From NCBI GenBank assembly GCA_016718275.1, contig JADKEA010000020.1, positions 310,001 to 374,000 on the forward strand: a stretch of DNA of 64,000 bases, in the 5' to 3' direction. How positions within the stretch are numbered: the first letter of the stretch is position 1; each line of letters begins with the position of its first letter. Below the pieces are notes generated by a model. The model was given only the letters and a program-made list of their open reading frames with translations. It made no database searches and was not told where the DNA came from. Shown here one piece after another: positions 25,526 through 34,878 of this stretch. A program made the translations under genes and the position numbers. This stretch comes from Candidatus Villigracilis affinis. Lineage in GTDB: Bacteria > Chloroflexota > Anaerolineae > Anaerolineales > Villigracilaceae.

Positions 25526-27751
25526 ATGTCTGACTCTCCACACCCTCGCAATCGGCAATATCAACAAGCCGAACCGCCCCCCATCGCGCAAAACGACTGG
25601 TTCGAAAGGCTGGCCCGTTTTTACATGCAATTTGGCCGCTTTTTGCGCGATGTATTTGGCGTGTTATTTGTCGCGTTTGCGTTCATTTTATTGCTGGGGG
25701 TGTGGAAGTTTACCGATGGCGTGCTGGTCACACCGATCGCCATGCTGCTCAAACTCTGGTTTGGCTGGGGAAGCCTGCTCGTCATCTTTGCGCTGGGATA
25801 TTTCGGATATTCTTTGGTACGACGAAGCAACGCCGAAATACGCTGGGGACAAATCATCTCGCTTGAACTCGCTTCGCTCCTGACCCTTGGCCTGCTCGCT
25901 GTTTTCTGGGGCAACGACATCACTCGGGCAGAATCCGGCTGGGACGGTGGCCGCCTCGGTTGGGGGCTCGTCACCCTTGTTTGGCGGACCATGGGTGAGA
26001 TTGGTGGCACACTTGTACTCTTTCTGTTGTGGTTGTTCACGGTCGTTACCGGTTTTGGCTTGTGGACAAAAATAGAAGCCTGGTTGTTGAAACTTGCCGG
26101 TGAAGCTCCGCCTGTAGTAGTGGCAACTCCCGTTCCTGCAGAAGTGGAGCAGCGGCAGATCGAACAATCCATACAACCCGCAGCGTCCGCTTCGCGAAAG
26201 AAGGCGAATCCGCTGCCTGCGGAATTCCGTACTACCCTGAAACAAAGTGACAAGAAGGATGAGAAACCTGCCAAGGCGCGGCCGCGTGACGAAGACCTCC
26301 CGCCGCTGCAAATCCTTCTCGCAGAATCAGCCGTCCGTGCGGATGAACGCACGATCAATCAAACTGCGGGTTTGATCATGAAGACCCTCGCCGATTTTGG
26401 CATCCCCGCCACAGTGATCGGATATCGGGTCGGCCCATCTGTTACGCAATTTGCGGTGCAGCCCGGCTTCATCAAAAAACCTGGTTCGGATGAAGAAGAT
26501 GTACAGCAAATGAAAGTGCGCGTCGCACAGATTGCTTCGCTGGAAAAGGATATCGCGCTGGCGTTATCCGCCCAGCGTTTGCGCATCGAAGCGCCCGTGC
26601 CTGGCAAACCCTACGTGGGCATCGAAGTGCCGAACACACACAGCTCAGTTGTGCGTTTGAAGACTTTGCTTGAATCAGAAGCGTTCAATAAAGTTGGTGC
26701 GCCGCTCACTGTTGCGATCGGACGCGATGTGTCGGGCCATCCGCTCATTGCCGACCTGTCACGCATGCCGCACTTGCTCATTGCAGGTGCGACAGGTTCG
26801 GGTAAATCGGTCTGTATCACATCCATTGCGGCTTGTCTGGCCATGAACAACTCACCCGAAGACTTGCGCATGGTCATGATCGATTCGAAGATGGTGGAAT
26901 TGATCCGCTTCAATGGTTTGCCGCATTTGTACGGCAAAGTGGAAACCAACCTCGAACGTATTTTGGGAGTCTTGCGCTGGGTCGTCGTCGAAATGGAGCA
27001 TCGTTATCGCCTGCTCGAATCGGCGCATGCCCGTGATTTGGATTCCTACAATCGCAAAGTGACCCGCAAAGCCGATGGCAAAGCCCTGCCGCGCATCGTT
27101 GTGATGATCGACGAACTCGCCGACCTGATGATGTCTGCTCCGGATGTCACCGAACATAACCTTGTGCGTCTTGCGCAAATGGCGCGTGCCACGGGCATTC
27201 ATCTTGTGGTTGCCACCCAGCGCCCATCCACCGATGTGGTGACGGGTCTTATCAAAGCCAACTTCCCGGCGCGCCTTGCTTTTGCGGTGGCGTCTGGTAT
27301 TGATAGCCGTGTTATTTTGGATTACACCGGCGCGGAATCCCTGCTTGGGCGTGGTGATATGCTCTTCCTCAATCCTGAAGTGGGCAACCCCGTGCGCGCG
27401 CAAGGGGTCATGATCACCGATATGGAGATCGAGCGCATCATCTCACATTGGCAAAAGAACAGCGATGGCACTGAAGATACGCCACCGTGGGAAAAACTTT
27501 TGCAGGAACCTGGCGAAGGCGAAGACGACGGTCTGGTGGAACAGGCGATTTCCATCGTGCGCCAAAGTCAGCGTGCCTCCGCTTCATTATTACAGCGCCG
27601 CTTGCGGGTGGGGTATCCGCGTGCTGCGCGCCTGCTTGACCAGCTTGAGGAAATGGGCATTGTCGGTCCATCGCAGGGCGGCGGTAAGGAGCGCGAGGTA
27701 CTTGTCAGCGAAGATGATTTGGATGCGGACAAGCAGGAGGATCTGGGTTAG
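25526..27751 (+). CDS. ftsK: DNA translocase FtsK/SpoIIIE
   Basis: 741 residues. Four N-terminal transmembrane helices (about 35-200) are followed by a short linker rich in Ala, Glu and Lys, the alpha/beta motor with Walker A GATGSGKSV and Walker B IVVMIDELADLM, and a C-terminal winged-helix gamma domain (from about 675). It pumps chromosomal DNA through the division septum. The linker is much shorter than in E. coli FtsK, closer to SpoIIIE. Its stop overlaps the next start by one base. Confidence 0.96.
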   Translation: MSDSPHPRNRQYQQAEPPPIAQNDWFERLARFYMQFGRFLRDVFGVLFVAFAFILLLGVWKFTDGVLVTPIAMLLKLWFGWGSLLVIFALGYFGYSLVRRSNAEIRWGQIISLELASLLTLGLLAVFWGNDITRAESGWDGGRLGWGLVTLVWRTMGEIGGTLVLFLLWLFTVVTGFGLWTKIEAWLLKLAGEAPPVVVATPVPAEVEQRQIEQSIQPAASASRKKANPLPAEFRTTLKQSDKKDEKPAKARPRDEDLPPLQILLAESAVRADERTINQTAGLIMKTLADFGIPATVIGYRVGPSVTQFAVQPGFIKKPGSDEEDVQQMKVRVAQIASLEKDIALALSAQRLRIEAPVPGKPYVGIEVPNTHSSVVRLKTLLESEAFNKVGAPLTVAIGRDVSGHPLIADLSRMPHLLIAGATGSGKSVCITSIAACLAMNNSPEDLRMVMIDSKMVELIRFNGLPHLYGKVETNLERILGVLRWVVVEMEHRYRLLESAHARDLDSYNRKVTRKADGKALPRIVVMIDELADLMMSAPDVTEHNLVRLAQMARATGIHLVVATQRPSTDVVTGLIKANFPARLAFAVASGIDSRVILDYTGAESLLGRGDMLFLNPEVGNPVRAQGVMITDMEIERIISHWQKNSDGTEDTPPWEKLLQEPGEGEDDGLVEQAISIVRQSQRASASLLQRRLRVGYPRAARLLDQLEEMGIVGPSQGGGKEREVLVSEDDLDADKQEDLG

Positions 27752-28377
27752 TGAAGCCAACTTTTACCGATCAATTGCGCCGCATTTTCAAAGGTATCCT
27801 TGATCCGACTGGCGCGTTCTTAAATCGTATTGGGTTAACTCCTAATGCCATTACCTTGCTGGGTTTGGTGGGAACCACGGCTGGTGCGTATATTCTTTCA
27901 CTGGGAAAGATGACCACCGGCGGTATCGTGCTTTTGATCTCCGTCCTCGTGGATGCATTGGATGGCACCATGGCGCGTTTGCGTAGCGAGCCAAGCGATT
28001 TTGGCGGCTTTGTTGATTCGGTCAGTGATCGGTACGCTGAGTTCATCACCTTCGGCGGACTTTTATACTTTTTTCTCACTCAGGAAAATTATCCAGGCGT
28101 GGTTGCGACTTTTCTCGCCACGGCTGGCTCGGTGCTTGTCTCCTATGTAAAAGCGCGCGCTGAGGGTTTGGGCTTCACTGCAAAAGTTGGTCTGCTCACG
28201 CGTGTGGAACGTTACATCGTTTTGATTCCCCTATTGATCTTTAATCAGCCGTTTATCGCGGTTGTCCTGATCGCTGTGCTTGGCAACATCACCGCGTTCC
28301 AGCGCATCCTTCACGTCCGCGTGCAGGGGCGCGAGCGGATGAGAAAAGCAAAAGAGAACAAAGAGTATCTGCATTAA
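27751..28377 (+). CDS. CDP-alcohol phosphatidyltransferase
   Basis: 208 residues with about six membrane segments. The family motif D-x2-D-G-x2-A-R-x8-G-x3-D-x3-D is complete (VDALDGTMARLRSEP through GFVDSVSDR). Such enzymes transfer a phosphatidyl group from CDP-diacylglycerol to an alcohol acceptor, giving PGP, PIP or related lipids; the acceptor cannot be read from sequence. GTG 27751 overlaps the ftsK stop by one base, indicating coupling. lgt follows after one base, so the cluster is envelope-related. Confidence 0.9.
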   Translation: MKPTFTDQLRRIFKGILDPTGAFLNRIGLTPNAITLLGLVGTTAGAYILSLGKMTTGGIVLLISVLVDALDGTMARLRSEPSDFGGFVDSVSDRYAEFITFGGLLYFFLTQENYPGVVATFLATAGSVLVSYVKARAEGLGFTAKVGLLTRVERYIVLIPLLIFNQPFIAVVLIAVLGNITAFQRILHVRVQGRERMRKAKENKEYLH

Positions 28378-28378
28378 C

Positions 28379-29179
28379 ATGACCGAAGGTCTATCGCTCG
28401 GCCCACTGCTCCTGCGTTGGAACGGTCTCCTGATTGCGCTTGGCGTGGCAATGGGGGCGTTAATTTCTGCGCGCGAAGCAAAGCGGCATGGCTTTGACCC
28501 AGAGATTATTTACTATCTTTTTCTACCTTTGACGGTCTGGGGGACTCTGGGGGCACGCGTCTGGCATATTCTCACCCCGTCTCTTTCTTCCGTTGGGCTT
28601 GGCCTTACATCGCAGCATTATCTCACCCATCCATTGGACTTCATTGCATTTTGGATCGGCGGTTTTGGTTTTCCCGGCGCTTTGATCGGTGGTGCGCTGG
28701 CCTTGCTTTATTTTTCCAAAAAGAATGACTTGCCCTTTTGGGCGTTGACCGATGTTCTGGCTCCGGGCATTGCCCTTGGTCAGGCCATCGGACGTATTGG
28801 CAATTATTTCAATCAGGAACTGTACGGTCTGCCGACCAATCTACCGTGGAAGATTTTCATTGATCCCGCTTATCGCCTGGCAGGTTTTGAAACAGTGAAT
28901 TTTTACCATCCGTTGTTTGCTTATGAATCGCTCTTGAGTCTTGCCAGTTTATTTTTCCTTTTGTGGCTGGCGCGCCGATTTGCTGAAATACTTGCGGTTG
29001 GCGATCTTTTCCTTGCGTATCTTGTTCTGCATGCCTTTGCCCGCTTTTTGCTTGAGTTTCTGCGGCTTGATATTGCCCTAGTAAGTGGGATTAATATCAA
29101 TCAGGTGTTTTTTGCGGTCATTTTTGTTTGTGCAGGGATCGGTTTGTACCTACGCCATCGCCCTGTCCAGGAATTGTAA
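28379..29179 (+). CDS. lgt: Prolipoprotein diacylglyceryl transferase
   Basis: 266 residues with about seven membrane helices. The family signature is present as ALGQAIGRIGNYFNQELYG, containing the Arg and Asn of the Lgt motif, with YHPLFAYESL downstream. Lgt moves diacylglyceryl from phosphatidylglycerol to the lipobox cysteine, the step before LspA (12488). ATG lies one base after the preceding stop. The lipoprotein at 34178 is a plausible substrate. Confidence 0.95.
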   Translation: MTEGLSLGPLLLRWNGLLIALGVAMGALISAREAKRHGFDPEIIYYLFLPLTVWGTLGARVWHILTPSLSSVGLGLTSQHYLTHPLDFIAFWIGGFGFPGALIGGALALLYFSKKNDLPFWALTDVLAPGIALGQAIGRIGNYFNQELYGLPTNLPWKIFIDPAYRLAGFETVNFYHPLFAYESLLSLASLFFLLWLARRFAEILAVGDLFLAYLVLHAFARFLLEFLRLDIALVSGININQVFFAVIFVCAGIGLYLRHRPVQEL

Positions 29180-29266
29180 GGTCTCTGTGAGCATCCATGC
29201 TGAGTAGTGGGGAATACAATTGAATTTGGGCTCATCGTTCATCGTGTGTACCAATAAGGAATCCGT

Positions 29267-30202
29267 ATGATAGAAACTCATGATCTAAGCAAGCAGTTTC
29301 ACGACTTTATGGCCGTGGATGGGGTAAATCTGTCGGTGGATGCCGGGCAGATTTTGGCGTTGTTGGGCCAAAATGGCGCGGGCAAAACCACCACTGTCCG
29401 CATGTTGACCGCTTTATTGAATCCGACTCGCGGTTGGGCAAGAGTGGCAGGATATGACGTTGTGAAAAACGGGCATGATGTGCGTTCCTCCGTGGGGGTG
29501 CTCACGGAACAGCATGGTTTATACATGCGCATGACCGCCATCGAGTATCTTGATTATTTTGGGCAGATCTACAACATCGCGCCCTCGGCACGGAAATCTC
29601 GCAGCGAGCATTTGCTTGAATATTTCGGCCTCACTGAAGCTGCGAAGCGCAGAATTGGTGAATACTCAAAAGGCATGCGCCAGAAACTGGCCCTGGCCCG
29701 TGCCATGATGCATGACCCCGGTGTGTTGCTGCTTGATGAACCCACCTCAGCCATGGACCCTGAATCTGCGCGGCTGGTGCGGGATGAGATTGCGCGGCTG
29801 AAATCGTCCCAGCGCACGATCGTGATTTGCTCGCACAATCTCACTGAAGTGGAAGCCCTGGCAGACAAGATCGCGATCATTTATCGCGGACGGATTCTAC
29901 TGCAGGGTACTTTGGAGGAATTAAAAAAGAATGTGCTTGGCCTGCCTGAATACGAAGTCAAATTCACCGACGCCTGGGACTCAAGTAGGTTGGAATTGCC
30001 CGAAGGTGTGGAAATACTTTCTCGGACGGCGACCAGTTTGAAGGTCCGTGTGGAGCGGCCGCAGGCATCCAATCCAATGATCTTGAATGCATTGTCCAGG
30101 GGATCTGCATCGGTGATGGCTTTTCAAGAGGAAGCCCGCACGCTCGAGCAGGTGTACCTTAAGGTGATGGCGGAAGCAAAAGGACGCGAAAATGTTCAAT
30201 AA
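29267..30202 (+). CDS. ABC transporter ATP-binding protein
   Basis: 311 residues. Walker A GQNGAGKTTT (about 34-43), signature YSKGMRQKLALAR, Walker B VLLLDEP and switch His in ICSHNLTE are all present. The ~90-residue C-terminal extension is as in NatA/DrrA-type exporters. An SD (AAGGA) precedes ATG 29267. The last 11 bp overlap the permease gene, so the two are co-translated. The substrate is unknown. Confidence 0.93.
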   Translation: MIETHDLSKQFHDFMAVDGVNLSVDAGQILALLGQNGAGKTTTVRMLTALLNPTRGWARVAGYDVVKNGHDVRSSVGVLTEQHGLYMRMTAIEYLDYFGQIYNIAPSARKSRSEHLLEYFGLTEAAKRRIGEYSKGMRQKLALARAMMHDPGVLLLDEPTSAMDPESARLVRDEIARLKSSQRTIVICSHNLTEVEALADKIAIIYRGRILLQGTLEELKKNVLGLPEYEVKFTDAWDSSRLELPEGVEILSRTATSLKVRVERPQASNPMILNALSRGSASVMAFQEEARTLEQVYLKVMAEAKGRENVQ

Positions 30203-31622
30203 ACTTAGGCCGGTCTGGCTTGTGGCGGGGCGTGAATTAAAAGACCAATTCCGTGATTGGCGTGTGTTGACGCCGATGATCATTCTGATGGTCTGTTTTC
30301 CGTTTTTGATGAATGAGTTTGCAAAACAGACGGTTGATTTTCTGAATCAATACGAGGCAAATTTAATTCTTGACCGCCTTGTTCCATTTTCGATCATGAT
30401 CATTGGCTTTTTCCCGATCACGATCTCGCTGGTAGTTGCGTTGGAAGCCTTCGTTGGCGAAAAGGAACGCGGCACGATCGAGCCTGTGTTGAGCGCTCCG
30501 CTCGATGACTGGCAGTTGTATTTTGGAAAGCTGCTGGTGGGCGTGGCGACACCTTTGGCGGCGAGTTATCTTTCCATTACTTTGTATCTCATTATGATCG
30601 TTCAGCAAGGACTTGAAATACCTTCGTTTTCGATCATGCTGCAATTGATCTTGTTGACGACCGCCCACGCCACCTTAATGGTGAGCGCCGCGATCGTGAT
30701 CTCGGTGCAATCGACTTCTGTGAAGGCGGCGAATTTGCTGGCTTCGTTCATCGTCATCCCTGTTGCCATTTTGATGCAGGGGGAGGCGGTCATGCTGTTT
30801 TGGGGAAATGAAGACGTGCTCTGGCTGGCTGTTGCGGGTGTGATGATTATCGCGCTGCTTTTAATTCGTGTGGGCATTGCCCATTTTCAGCGTGAATATT
30901 TGCTTGGCCGCGAGATCGATACGATCAACTTGAAGTGGGTCTTGAATACGTTTTGGAAGAATTTCATGGGCGGGGCGCATTCCATTGGCGAATGGTACAG
31001 AAAGGTTTTGGGCGGGGCAATGCGGCGCGTGCTCCCTGCCGTGCTGGCTGTGACCTTGGTGGCAGGTGTCAGTTTATGGATGGGCTACGATTGGATCATG
31101 GTGAATGTATCACCGGTCATCGCAAAAGCATCTCCTGAAAGGCTCGAGAAGATCGAGGAAAGCGCTCGTGAAATGCCCGGGCTGGCAAATTTACAAGACA
31201 CCATCAATGCCCCTTTCCTATTTATGAACAACACCCGCGCAGTGGCGCTCATTTTCCTTGCGGGATTGGTTTCGTTCAGTGTGCTGGGCGTTTTGCTTTA
31301 TATGCTCAATATCGGTTTGATCGGCGGCGTATATGCACTCCTTGAACTGCTTGGCCTGCAGCCATTGCCGATCTTTCTGGCGGGGGTCCTGCCGCATGGC
31401 ATTTTTGAATTACCTGCGCTGGTGATCGGTGCGGCCGTGGTGCTTTACATGGGTGTGGCTATCGTCACGCCGCAGACAGGCAAGTCGATGGGTGAGGTGA
31501 TCATTGAATTGTTTGCCGATTGGACGAAGATATTTTTCGGTCTCGTGGTACCGCTGCTGGCTGTGGCTGCGGTCATCGAGGCGTATATCACCCCTGTCCT
31601 TTTGGCTGGTGTTGTGAAGTAG
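30192..31622 (+). CDS. ABC-2-type permease fused to a SpoIIM-like membrane domain
   Basis: 476 residues. The N-terminal half (about 1-250) has six helices and the ABC-2 pattern, including VGEKERGTIEPVLSAPL. After a linker, residues about 275-476 match the SpoIIM (DUF95) pattern: NNTRAVALIFLAGLVSFSV, LPHGIFELPALVIG and a closing EAYITP segment. SpoIIM-like proteins are often encoded beside ABC genes; here they appear as one chain. The ATPase is the overlapping upstream gene. The substrate is unknown. Confidence 0.82.
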   Translation: MFNKLRPVWLVAGRELKDQFRDWRVLTPMIILMVCFPFLMNEFAKQTVDFLNQYEANLILDRLVPFSIMIIGFFPITISLVVALEAFVGEKERGTIEPVLSAPLDDWQLYFGKLLVGVATPLAASYLSITLYLIMIVQQGLEIPSFSIMLQLILLTTAHATLMVSAAIVISVQSTSVKAANLLASFIVIPVAILMQGEAVMLFWGNEDVLWLAVAGVMIIALLLIRVGIAHFQREYLLGREIDTINLKWVLNTFWKNFMGGAHSIGEWYRKVLGGAMRRVLPAVLAVTLVAGVSLWMGYDWIMVNVSPVIAKASPERLEKIEESAREMPGLANLQDTINAPFLFMNNTRAVALIFLAGLVSFSVLGVLLYMLNIGLIGGVYALLELLGLQPLPIFLAGVLPHGIFELPALVIGAAVVLYMGVAIVTPQTGKSMGEVIIELFADWTKIFFGLVVPLLAVAAVIEAYITPVLLAGVVK

Positions 31623-31653
31623 ACAATTCGTTTTCCCTTGATCGTTTTTTTCA

Positions 31654-31704
31654 GCAAAGCCGTAAAGGCGCGTTTCTCATGCGCCTTTACGGCTTTGCCT
31701 TATC
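31654..31704 (+). terminator. Strong hairpin after the ABC operon
   Basis: A perfect 18-bp stem, 31654-31671 with 31681-31698, has a 9-nt loop. It lies 32 nt after the permease stop. The following U-tract is weak (CTTATC), so it may be a terminator or an mRNA 3'-end stabiliser. The remainder of the 31623-31847 spacer shows no gene. Confidence 0.7.
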
Positions 31705-31812
31705 ATGTGCCAATATACTCAATTGGACTTTGCCAAAACAGTTGTTAAATTTTGCATCAGGCGATACAATTTTGTGGGTCAGGTCATCCAGATTTTCGAA
31801 ATAAAACTGCGA

Positions 31813-31841
31813 TTAACGAAGGCAGGAATGTAGGATAAGAT
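31813..31841 (+). promoter_or_regulatory. Predicted promoter of the MBL-fold gene
   Basis: TTAACG (31813-31818), 17-nt spacer, TAAGAT (31836-31841). The predicted transcription start at about 31848 coincides with the ATG, implying a leaderless mRNA. Confidence 0.45.
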
Positions 31842-31847
31842 AACCAT

Positions 31848-32699
31848 ATGCCAAAAGTAATCATCCTTGGTTCGTCCAATGCAATCCCTACAAAAGGCAG
31901 CGAAAATACGCATATGGTCCTGGTGGGTAAGGAACGTATGGTGCTGATCGACTCCGGCAGCAACCCCATTTTGCGGCTGGAAGAAGCCGGTCTGGATTTT
32001 AACGACCTCACCGACCTGATTCTGACGCATTTCCATCCCGACCATGCCTCCGGGATCCCCCTGCTTTTAATGGATATGTGGCTGCTGGGGCGCGAAAGCC
32101 CGCTCCACATTTATGGATTGCACTACACTCTCGATCGCCTTGAAAGTTTGATGGGGTTCTACAATTGGTCTGACTGGCCGAATTTCTTCCCGGTGATCTT
32201 CCATCGGCTGCCGATCAAAGAAATGACCCCCGTTTTGGATTGCTCCGATTTTACGATCCATGCATCGCCGGTGCGTCACTTCATTCCCAACATTGGCCTG
32301 CGTGTGGAATTTACCCGCAGCCAAAAGGTGATGGCCTATTCCTGCGACACGGAACCCTGTGAAGAAGTTGTGCGCCTGAGTGAAAATGCAGATGTGTTGA
32401 TCCACGAAGCCACCGGCGAAACCCCGGGGCATTCCTCCGCCCGGCAGGCGGGAGAGGTGGCCAAAAAAGCAGGCGCGGGCAGGCTGTATCTCATCCACTA
32501 TCCGACCGGTCAATACTCAAGCGGCGATCCCATCGCGGAAGCAGGCGAGTCATTTCGCGGCATCGTTGCCTTGATGAAGGATTTTACAGTGTTGAAGTTC
32601 GGGAAAAGATTACCGCTCTCCCATTTTGGAAGAGCGGCTGAAAATGGCAGCGATAGTCGTACGAAAAAGGCGGGGAAAATTTACCAGCCCGAAATATAA
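31848..32699 (+). CDS. MBL-fold metallo-hydrolase (RNase Z-like)
   Basis: 283 residues. The metal-binding motif LTHFHPDHASG (about 60-70), a second His (SPVRHF), an Asp in SCDTEPC and a final His in LIHYPT are in the order of the metallo-beta-lactamase superfamily, closest in layout to the RNase Z/arylsulfatase-like branch. The length is near that of short RNase Z enzymes, but the true substrate cannot be decided. No SD. It converges on the HNH gene, overlapping it by 19 bp. Confidence 0.85.
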   Translation: MPKVIILGSSNAIPTKGSENTHMVLVGKERMVLIDSGSNPILRLEEAGLDFNDLTDLILTHFHPDHASGIPLLLMDMWLLGRESPLHIYGLHYTLDRLESLMGFYNWSDWPNFFPVIFHRLPIKEMTPVLDCSDFTIHASPVRHFIPNIGLRVEFTRSQKVMAYSCDTEPCEEVVRLSENADVLIHEATGETPGHSSARQAGEVAKKAGAGRLYLIHYPTGQYSSGDPIAEAGESFRGIVALMKDFTVLKFGKRLPLSHFGRAAENGSDSRTKKAGKIYQPEI

Positions 32700-33184
32700 G
32701 GCTCCCACTCGCCGTTCTCTGTGAGGTGCCGCCCGAAGATATATGCGGCATTGGCGGGTGGTTCCTTTGGAATATGCAGGAGATGCATGTGAGCCTCTTC
32801 CACTTTGCGCCCGCCCTTGCGGTGATTGCATGAGGAACAAGCCGCCACCAGATTCGTCCAAATATGCTGGCCGCCCATGTGACGTGGGATCACGTGATCC
32901 ACAGTCAATAGCCCATCCCGTTTGCCGCAATACTGACAGGTATAATTGTCACGTCGGAATATTTCGCGGCGCGTTAATTTAACATGCGGACGTGGACGAT
33001 GTACTTGTGATTCCAACCGAATGACCGACGGGCGGGGGAGCATTTGCGTGATTGTGTGAATGTATCCGCGCCCATTGACGATCAAACCGGCTTTCCCAGC
33101 AAGGATCAGACCAACAGCCCTGCGTGTTGAGCATACATGAATCGGCTCAAAATTGGCGTTGAGTACCAGTACCGGTTCGTACAT
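32681..33184 (-). CDS. HNH endonuclease domain protein
   Basis: 167 residues from ATG at 33184 (minus), preceded by GAGG five bases upstream. The frame is open for another ~89 codons upstream, but that part overlaps the divergent epimerase gene and looks non-coding. The N-terminus (YEPVLVLNANFEPIHVCSTR) and the HNH core with CQYCGK, TVDHVIPR and the CSSCNHRK zinc pair match the stand-alone HNH proteins common in Actinobacteria, Cyanobacteria and Chloroflexota. Biological role is unknown; no phage or restriction neighbours are present. Confidence 0.88.
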   Translation of the reverse strand: MYEPVLVLNANFEPIHVCSTRRAVGLILAGKAGLIVNGRGYIHTITQMLPRPSVIRLESQVHRPRPHVKLTRREIFRRDNYTCQYCGKRDGLLTVDHVIPRHMGGQHIWTNLVAACSSCNHRKGGRKVEEAHMHLLHIPKEPPANAAYIFGRHLTENGEWEPYISGW

Positions 33185-33260
33185 ATTGCCTCGGAAATCT
33201 GCATGATTATACATCCACTCAAATAAATCCGCGCAGCGGTGCATTACAGGAGCGTTTGAA

Positions 33261-34154
33261 ATGAACATCATGATCGCAGGTGGTTCGGGTTTTTTGGGGA
33301 ATGCCCTCGCAAGATCCTTCCTCGCAGATGGACACAAAGTATTCATTCTCACCCGCGGCACACATTCTCTGCCGGGAACGCAGGCCGTGCCATGGGATGC
33401 GAAAACAACGAATGGATGGGGGCATCTTGTAAACGAAATGGATGTGATCATTCACCTGGCAGGCAAGACTCTCGCCTCATGGCCGTGGACTGCCGCAACG
33501 AAAAAAGCCTTCCACGACTCTCGCGTCATACCCGGACTGGCGCTTGTTGAAGCGATCCTGCAAGCGACTCAGCGCCCGGGAATTTTTATTCAGCAGTCGG
33601 GCATCAATCATTATGGCCTGAGCGGCGACCTCGCTGATGAATCCACGCCGCCCGGAAGCGATTTCCTGTCACAGCTTACTGTAGAGTGGGAAAACACCAC
33701 CAAACCGCTTGAAGAACTGGGTCTTCGGCGGGTAGTCACCCGTACGGCGCCTGTGCTCGATAAAAAAGATGGGCTGATGCCGCTGATGGCTTTGCCGGTA
33801 AGGCTTTTCGTGGGCGGGCCCATGGGCGATGGAAAATTCTGCATGCCGTGGATCCATATTCAGGATTGGGTCGGTGCAATGCGGCATTTGATCGCAAATG
33901 AAAATGCGCGCGGTGTGTATAACCTGATCGCGCCTGTACCCACTTCCAATGCTGAATTCAATCGAACCCTTGCCAGCGTGCTTCGCCGCCCATATTGGTT
34001 TCCTGTGCCTGCATTTTTGCTGCGGACCTTTTTGGGGGAAATGAGCGTCTTGATTGTTGAAGGCAGGTTTTCCCAGCCCAAACGGCTGACCGAGTCTGGG
34101 TACCGGTTCCAGTTTCCAGGTCCGCGTGAAGCGTTGACCGATTTGTTCAGTTAA
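33261..34154 (+). CDS. TIGR01777-type epimerase (SDR family)
   Basis: 297 residues. An N-terminal Rossmann motif MIAGGSGFLGNALA binds NAD(P). The family features HLAGKTLASWPWT, SGINHYG and PWIHIQDWVGA, and the C-terminal DUF1731-like end (ESGYRFQFP), identify the YfcH/SDR39U1 group. The physiological substrate is not established for this family. A good SD (AGGAG) lies before ATG 33261. It is divergent from the HNH gene, with 76 bp between the starts. Confidence 0.9.
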   Translation: MNIMIAGGSGFLGNALARSFLADGHKVFILTRGTHSLPGTQAVPWDAKTTNGWGHLVNEMDVIIHLAGKTLASWPWTAATKKAFHDSRVIPGLALVEAILQATQRPGIFIQQSGINHYGLSGDLADESTPPGSDFLSQLTVEWENTTKPLEELGLRRVVTRTAPVLDKKDGLMPLMALPVRLFVGGPMGDGKFCMPWIHIQDWVGAMRHLIANENARGVYNLIAPVPTSNAEFNRTLASVLRRPYWFPVPAFLLRTFLGEMSVLIVEGRFSQPKRLTESGYRFQFPGPREALTDLFS

Positions 34155-34177
34155 AAGTCAAAGGAGAAAAAAATCCC

Positions 34178-34855
34178 ATGAAGAAAATAATCCTCGTGCT
34201 GGCATTCCTTCTTGCCGCCTGTGGACCTTCTGCACAGCAGCACCCTGTGGTGGTCGTGCCGCAATTGATTGCGACGGCCGAGCCGTATATTGACCCGTCT
34301 TATCCGACGGCCCAAGTGGAAGTCGCCGCACCGAATCAAACGGCGAGCGGTATCGAAGTTCGTATGGAACGGGTTTCAATGGAAGGCAAAAACATCAATG
34401 CGGATGTGTGTTTTACCCTGCCCGATACATCGGATTGGGGTGTTCAATCTGCGAGCCTGACGTACGGGGGAGTGGTTGTGCAGGAATTTGGCACCACCCT
34501 GTTGAGTTTTCAAGACCCTGTGAATGGAGTGGCTGGTCTGCGCTGTGACACGCTGACCTTCGTTGTGCCGCCCGATGCCGACCTGACCAATGCGGCGATC
34601 ATCATTGATTCCATTGGTACCACAGTGCGTGAAGGCGAATATTGTTCGGTGTACATGCCGAAGATCCAGCAGGCCATGCTCGATCGCGGCATTGCCATTA
34701 CATTGGATTGCATCGATGTGAATGGTTTGTTGACGATGCAGATCCTCAGCATCCCACCAGAGATGACGCAGGAACAGGCCGAGCAGATCGTTTACAGCGA
34801 CGAGTTCTACACCGTAAAAGGCCCGTGGACCTTCCCGTTCGGTTTGGCACAGTAA
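34178..34855 (+). CDS. Predicted lipoprotein, unknown function
   Basis: 225 residues beginning with a short signal peptide and lipobox LLAAC (Cys about residue 15), so it should be processed by Lgt and LspA, both encoded in this window. The mature part has no named domain I recognise; it is mostly beta-like, with four cysteines. The SD AAGGAG is strong. The end of this gene contains the -35 of the tyrS promoter. Confidence 0.8.
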   Translation: MKKIILVLAFLLAACGPSAQQHPVVVVPQLIATAEPYIDPSYPTAQVEVAAPNQTASGIEVRMERVSMEGKNINADVCFTLPDTSDWGVQSASLTYGGVVVQEFGTTLLSFQDPVNGVAGLRCDTLTFVVPPDADLTNAAIIIDSIGTTVREGEYCSVYMPKIQQAMLDRGIAITLDCIDVNGLLTMQILSIPPEMTQEQAEQIVYSDEFYTVKGPWTFPFGLAQ

Positions 34856-34872
34856 AATTCTTGATGTATAAT
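34844..34872 (+). promoter_or_regulatory. Promoter of the tyrS leader
   Basis: TTGGCA (34844-34849), 17-nt spacer, perfect TATAAT (34867-34872). Seven bases after the -10 is 34879, the A of the leader-peptide ATG, so the transcript is predicted to be leaderless. Confidence 0.75.
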
Positions 34873-34878
34873 ACGCGC

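Noticed and set aside
31640..31660. T-run just before the 31654 hairpin as a terminator on its own
   Set aside because: No stem precedes the T-run on the plus strand; the strong stem lies after it.
33185..33451. N-terminal extension of the HNH protein
   Set aside because: The extension overlaps the divergent epimerase gene and looks unlike protein; the internal ATG has a well-placed SD and the family start.
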